The notes under the pieces: model-generated
The model's input: the letters and a program-made list of their open reading frames with translations, nothing else
Databases searched by the model: none
Told to the model about the DNA's origin: nothing
Assembly: GCA_020846515.1 (NCBI GenBank)
Contig: JADLDX010000867.1
Span: forward strand, 1 to 5,730
Length of the DNA stretch: 5,730 bases
Origin: Pirellulaceae bacterium
GTDB taxonomy: Bacteria; Planctomycetota; Planctomycetia; Pirellulales; Pirellulaceae
Direction of reading: 5' to 3'
In this document: in pieces, positions 4,503-5,730 of the stretch
How positions within the stretch are numbered: position 1 is the stretch's first letter
How the letters are laid out: each line of letters starts with the position of its first letter
Translations under genes and position numbers: made by a program

Positions 4503-5730
4503 TTATATCAGCTCTTCGATCCATTCAGGTTTATCGAGCAGATGCTGTGGTCGGCCGGTGGGATCGATCAGGGTAGTTTGACTGAGATCGATGTTCAGGC
4601 AGCGATAGAGAGTCGCAAAGACAGCTTGATACGTGACAGGTCGCGCGACGACTTTAGCACCCAACCTATCGGTAGCACCGATCACTTGGCCACCGCGAAT
4701 GCCGCCACCAAACATCATGGCCGGGCCAACTTCGGGCCAGTGGTCGCGGCCGCCCGAAGCATTAACGCGAGGCGTGCGTCCAAACTCTCCCCACACCACC
4801 ACTACGACATCTTGCAGCATCCCATGACTCTCTAGATCCACTAGCAGAGCATGCAGCGCATGATCCACGATGGGCATCAGATTCCGCATGCGCGGAAAGT
4901 TCTTGGAATGTGTATCGAAGTCACTAAAGGAAACACTTACGCAACGCACACCTGATTGGACCAAACGGCGTGCCAACAGTAGTTTCTTAGCTGCCTGTTC
5001 GTCTTCGCTGGTCGTCGATTTGATTCCACCATCAGTTGGTTCGGGCGAGTATAGCTTCAATACACTTTCAGGCTCTTTGGCAAAGTCGAGTGCTTCAGCC
5101 AGCCGCCCAGAAGTCAAAATGCGAATGGCTTGCTGGCTAAATTTGTCCATCGCATCCATGGCGCCAGAGCCATCAACCTCGCGCTGAAAGCGATCGAATC
5201 GGGCCAGTAGTTGCATGCGGTCATCGATACGATCCAGCGTCAAGCCTTCGGTCAATGACAACTCCATCGTGTGATTTGGTCCCCGTGCAGCCAACTCCCT
5301 GACCATCCCTGGTTCCAGTTCCCGGCTGAACATCTTCGACATATCAGGTCGAAAGGGTGCGTAGCCTTGGCCAAGGAAACCAGCCCGGGCGCTGTCGCGC
5401 ACCAGTGGTCGGCCTTGCATAAGATCGACGAAGCAGGGCACAGCGTCGCTGGGACTGCCAAAGACTTTATTGACCACAGAGCCCATAGCCGGTCGGCCAC
5501 CAATAGCCTTTAAGTCGGCGGCAGGAAATCCGGATTGACATTGGAATGCATCGTGAGCACCGGCCGAGCCAACCAAGGAGCGGATGAAAGCGATGCGATC
5601 AGCCACCGAGGCCACACGCGGCATCAGTTCCGAAACCATAAAGCCGGGTAGCTTGGTGGCGATGGGACGAAACTCACCTCGTATTTCTACCGGCGCCTCG
5701 GGCTTGGGATCGATCGTATCGTGCTGTGGA
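4503..5730 (-). CDS. DUF1501 family protein, partial (N-terminus beyond the right edge)
   Basis: This is the C-terminal 408 residues of a DUF1501 protein. The family is abundant in Planctomycetes and related by fold to alkaline phosphatases and sulfatases; its biochemical role is not established. The frame is open to the window edge. Upstream of the first internal Met (5637-5639) it reads DPKPEAPVEIRGEFRPIATK, a typical early DUF1501 segment, so that Met is not the start. Other family marks are DFDTHSKNFPR (4890-4922), WGEFGRTPRVN (4761-4793) and GRDHWP (4734-4751); their Asp and His residues correspond to metal-site motifs of the superfamily. The end, TGRPQHLLDKPEWIEELI, is the usual family C-terminus, so the protein is complete on that side. 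Members generally carry a Tat-type signal and act outside the cytoplasm; that part is not visible. In planctomycetes such genes often follow a DUF1549/DUF1553 cytochrome-like gene, which would lie to the right. The hairpins at 4315-4364 probably end the transcript. Confidence 0.93.
   Translation of the reverse strand, partial: PQHDTIDPKPEAPVEIRGEFRPIATKLPGFMVSELMPRVASVADRIAFIRSLVGSAGAHDAFQCQSGFPAADLKAIGGRPAMGSVVNKVFGSPSDAVPCFVDLMQGRPLVRDSARAGFLGQGYAPFRPDMSKMFSRELEPGMVRELAARGPNHTMELSLTEGLTLDRIDDRMQLLARFDRFQREVDGSGAMDAMDKFSQQAIRILTSGRLAEALDFAKEPESVLKLYSPEPTDGGIKSTTSEDEQAAKKLLLARRLVQSGVRCVSVSFSDFDTHSKNFPRMRNLMPIVDHALHALLVDLESHGMLQDVVVVVWGEFGRTPRVNASGGRDHWPEVGPAMMFGGGIRGGQVIGATDRLGAKVVARPVTYQAVFATLYRCLNIDLSQTTLIDPTGRPQHLLDKPEWIEELI

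Noticed and set aside
4542..5187. Plus-strand frames opposite the DUF1501 gene
   Set aside because: The minus strand here encodes conserved DUF1501 motifs, including WGEFGRTPRVN and GRDHWP. The opposite frames are by-products.

Overview
The window looks like chromosomal DNA from a planctomycete, most likely from the Pirellulales side of the phylum. Two independent signs point there. One is a secreted-type protein whose N-terminus carries the motif LENRRLLAGDV, close to the 'LE-x-R-x-LLxG' motif common at the start of planctomycete exported proteins. The other is a DUF1501 protein, a family greatly expanded in Planctomycetes. The assignment rests on these family traits and not on any database comparison.

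Layout from left to right. (1) 1-344 holds no gene I can support. (2) 345-1553 (+) is a full-length reading frame for an AGE-family (N-acylglucosamine 2-epimerase-like) sugar epimerase/isomerase, interrupted by one in-frame amber codon at 573-575; the frame and family motifs continue without other damage on both sides. (3) 1554-1921 is a 368-base intergenic stretch unusually rich in dyad symmetry: an 18-bp perfect palindrome, a tight stem-loop, a looser stem-loop and a spaced inverted repeat close to the next gene. (4) 1922-2827 (+) encodes a 301-residue LysR-type regulator of the NhaR branch, with a good ribosome binding site. (5) 2828-3101 is intergenic, with a 12-bp palindrome and a 10-bp stem-loop shortly after nhaR. 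(6) 3102-4262 (+) encodes a 386-residue RTX-like repeat protein whose glycine/aspartate motifs recur every 21-22 residues, as expected for the coils of a calcium-stabilised parallel beta-roll or beta-helix. (7) 4263-4502 separates two convergent genes and contains competing hairpins that look like a bidirectional terminator. (8) 4503-5730 (-) is the C-terminal part of a DUF1501 protein whose reading frame runs off the right edge.

The genes do not form an obvious operon or pathway. Each plus-strand gene is separated from the next by 270-370 bases and the last gene converges on them. NhaR in Escherichia coli responds to sodium and activates an antiporter gene; no antiporter is present here, so the targets of this regulator are unknown. 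I found no CRISPR array, tRNA, rRNA, insertion sequence or defence system. The most unusual points are the lone amber codon in an otherwise intact epimerase gene, the symmetrical elements between that gene and nhaR, and the strict 21-residue periodicity of the repeat protein.
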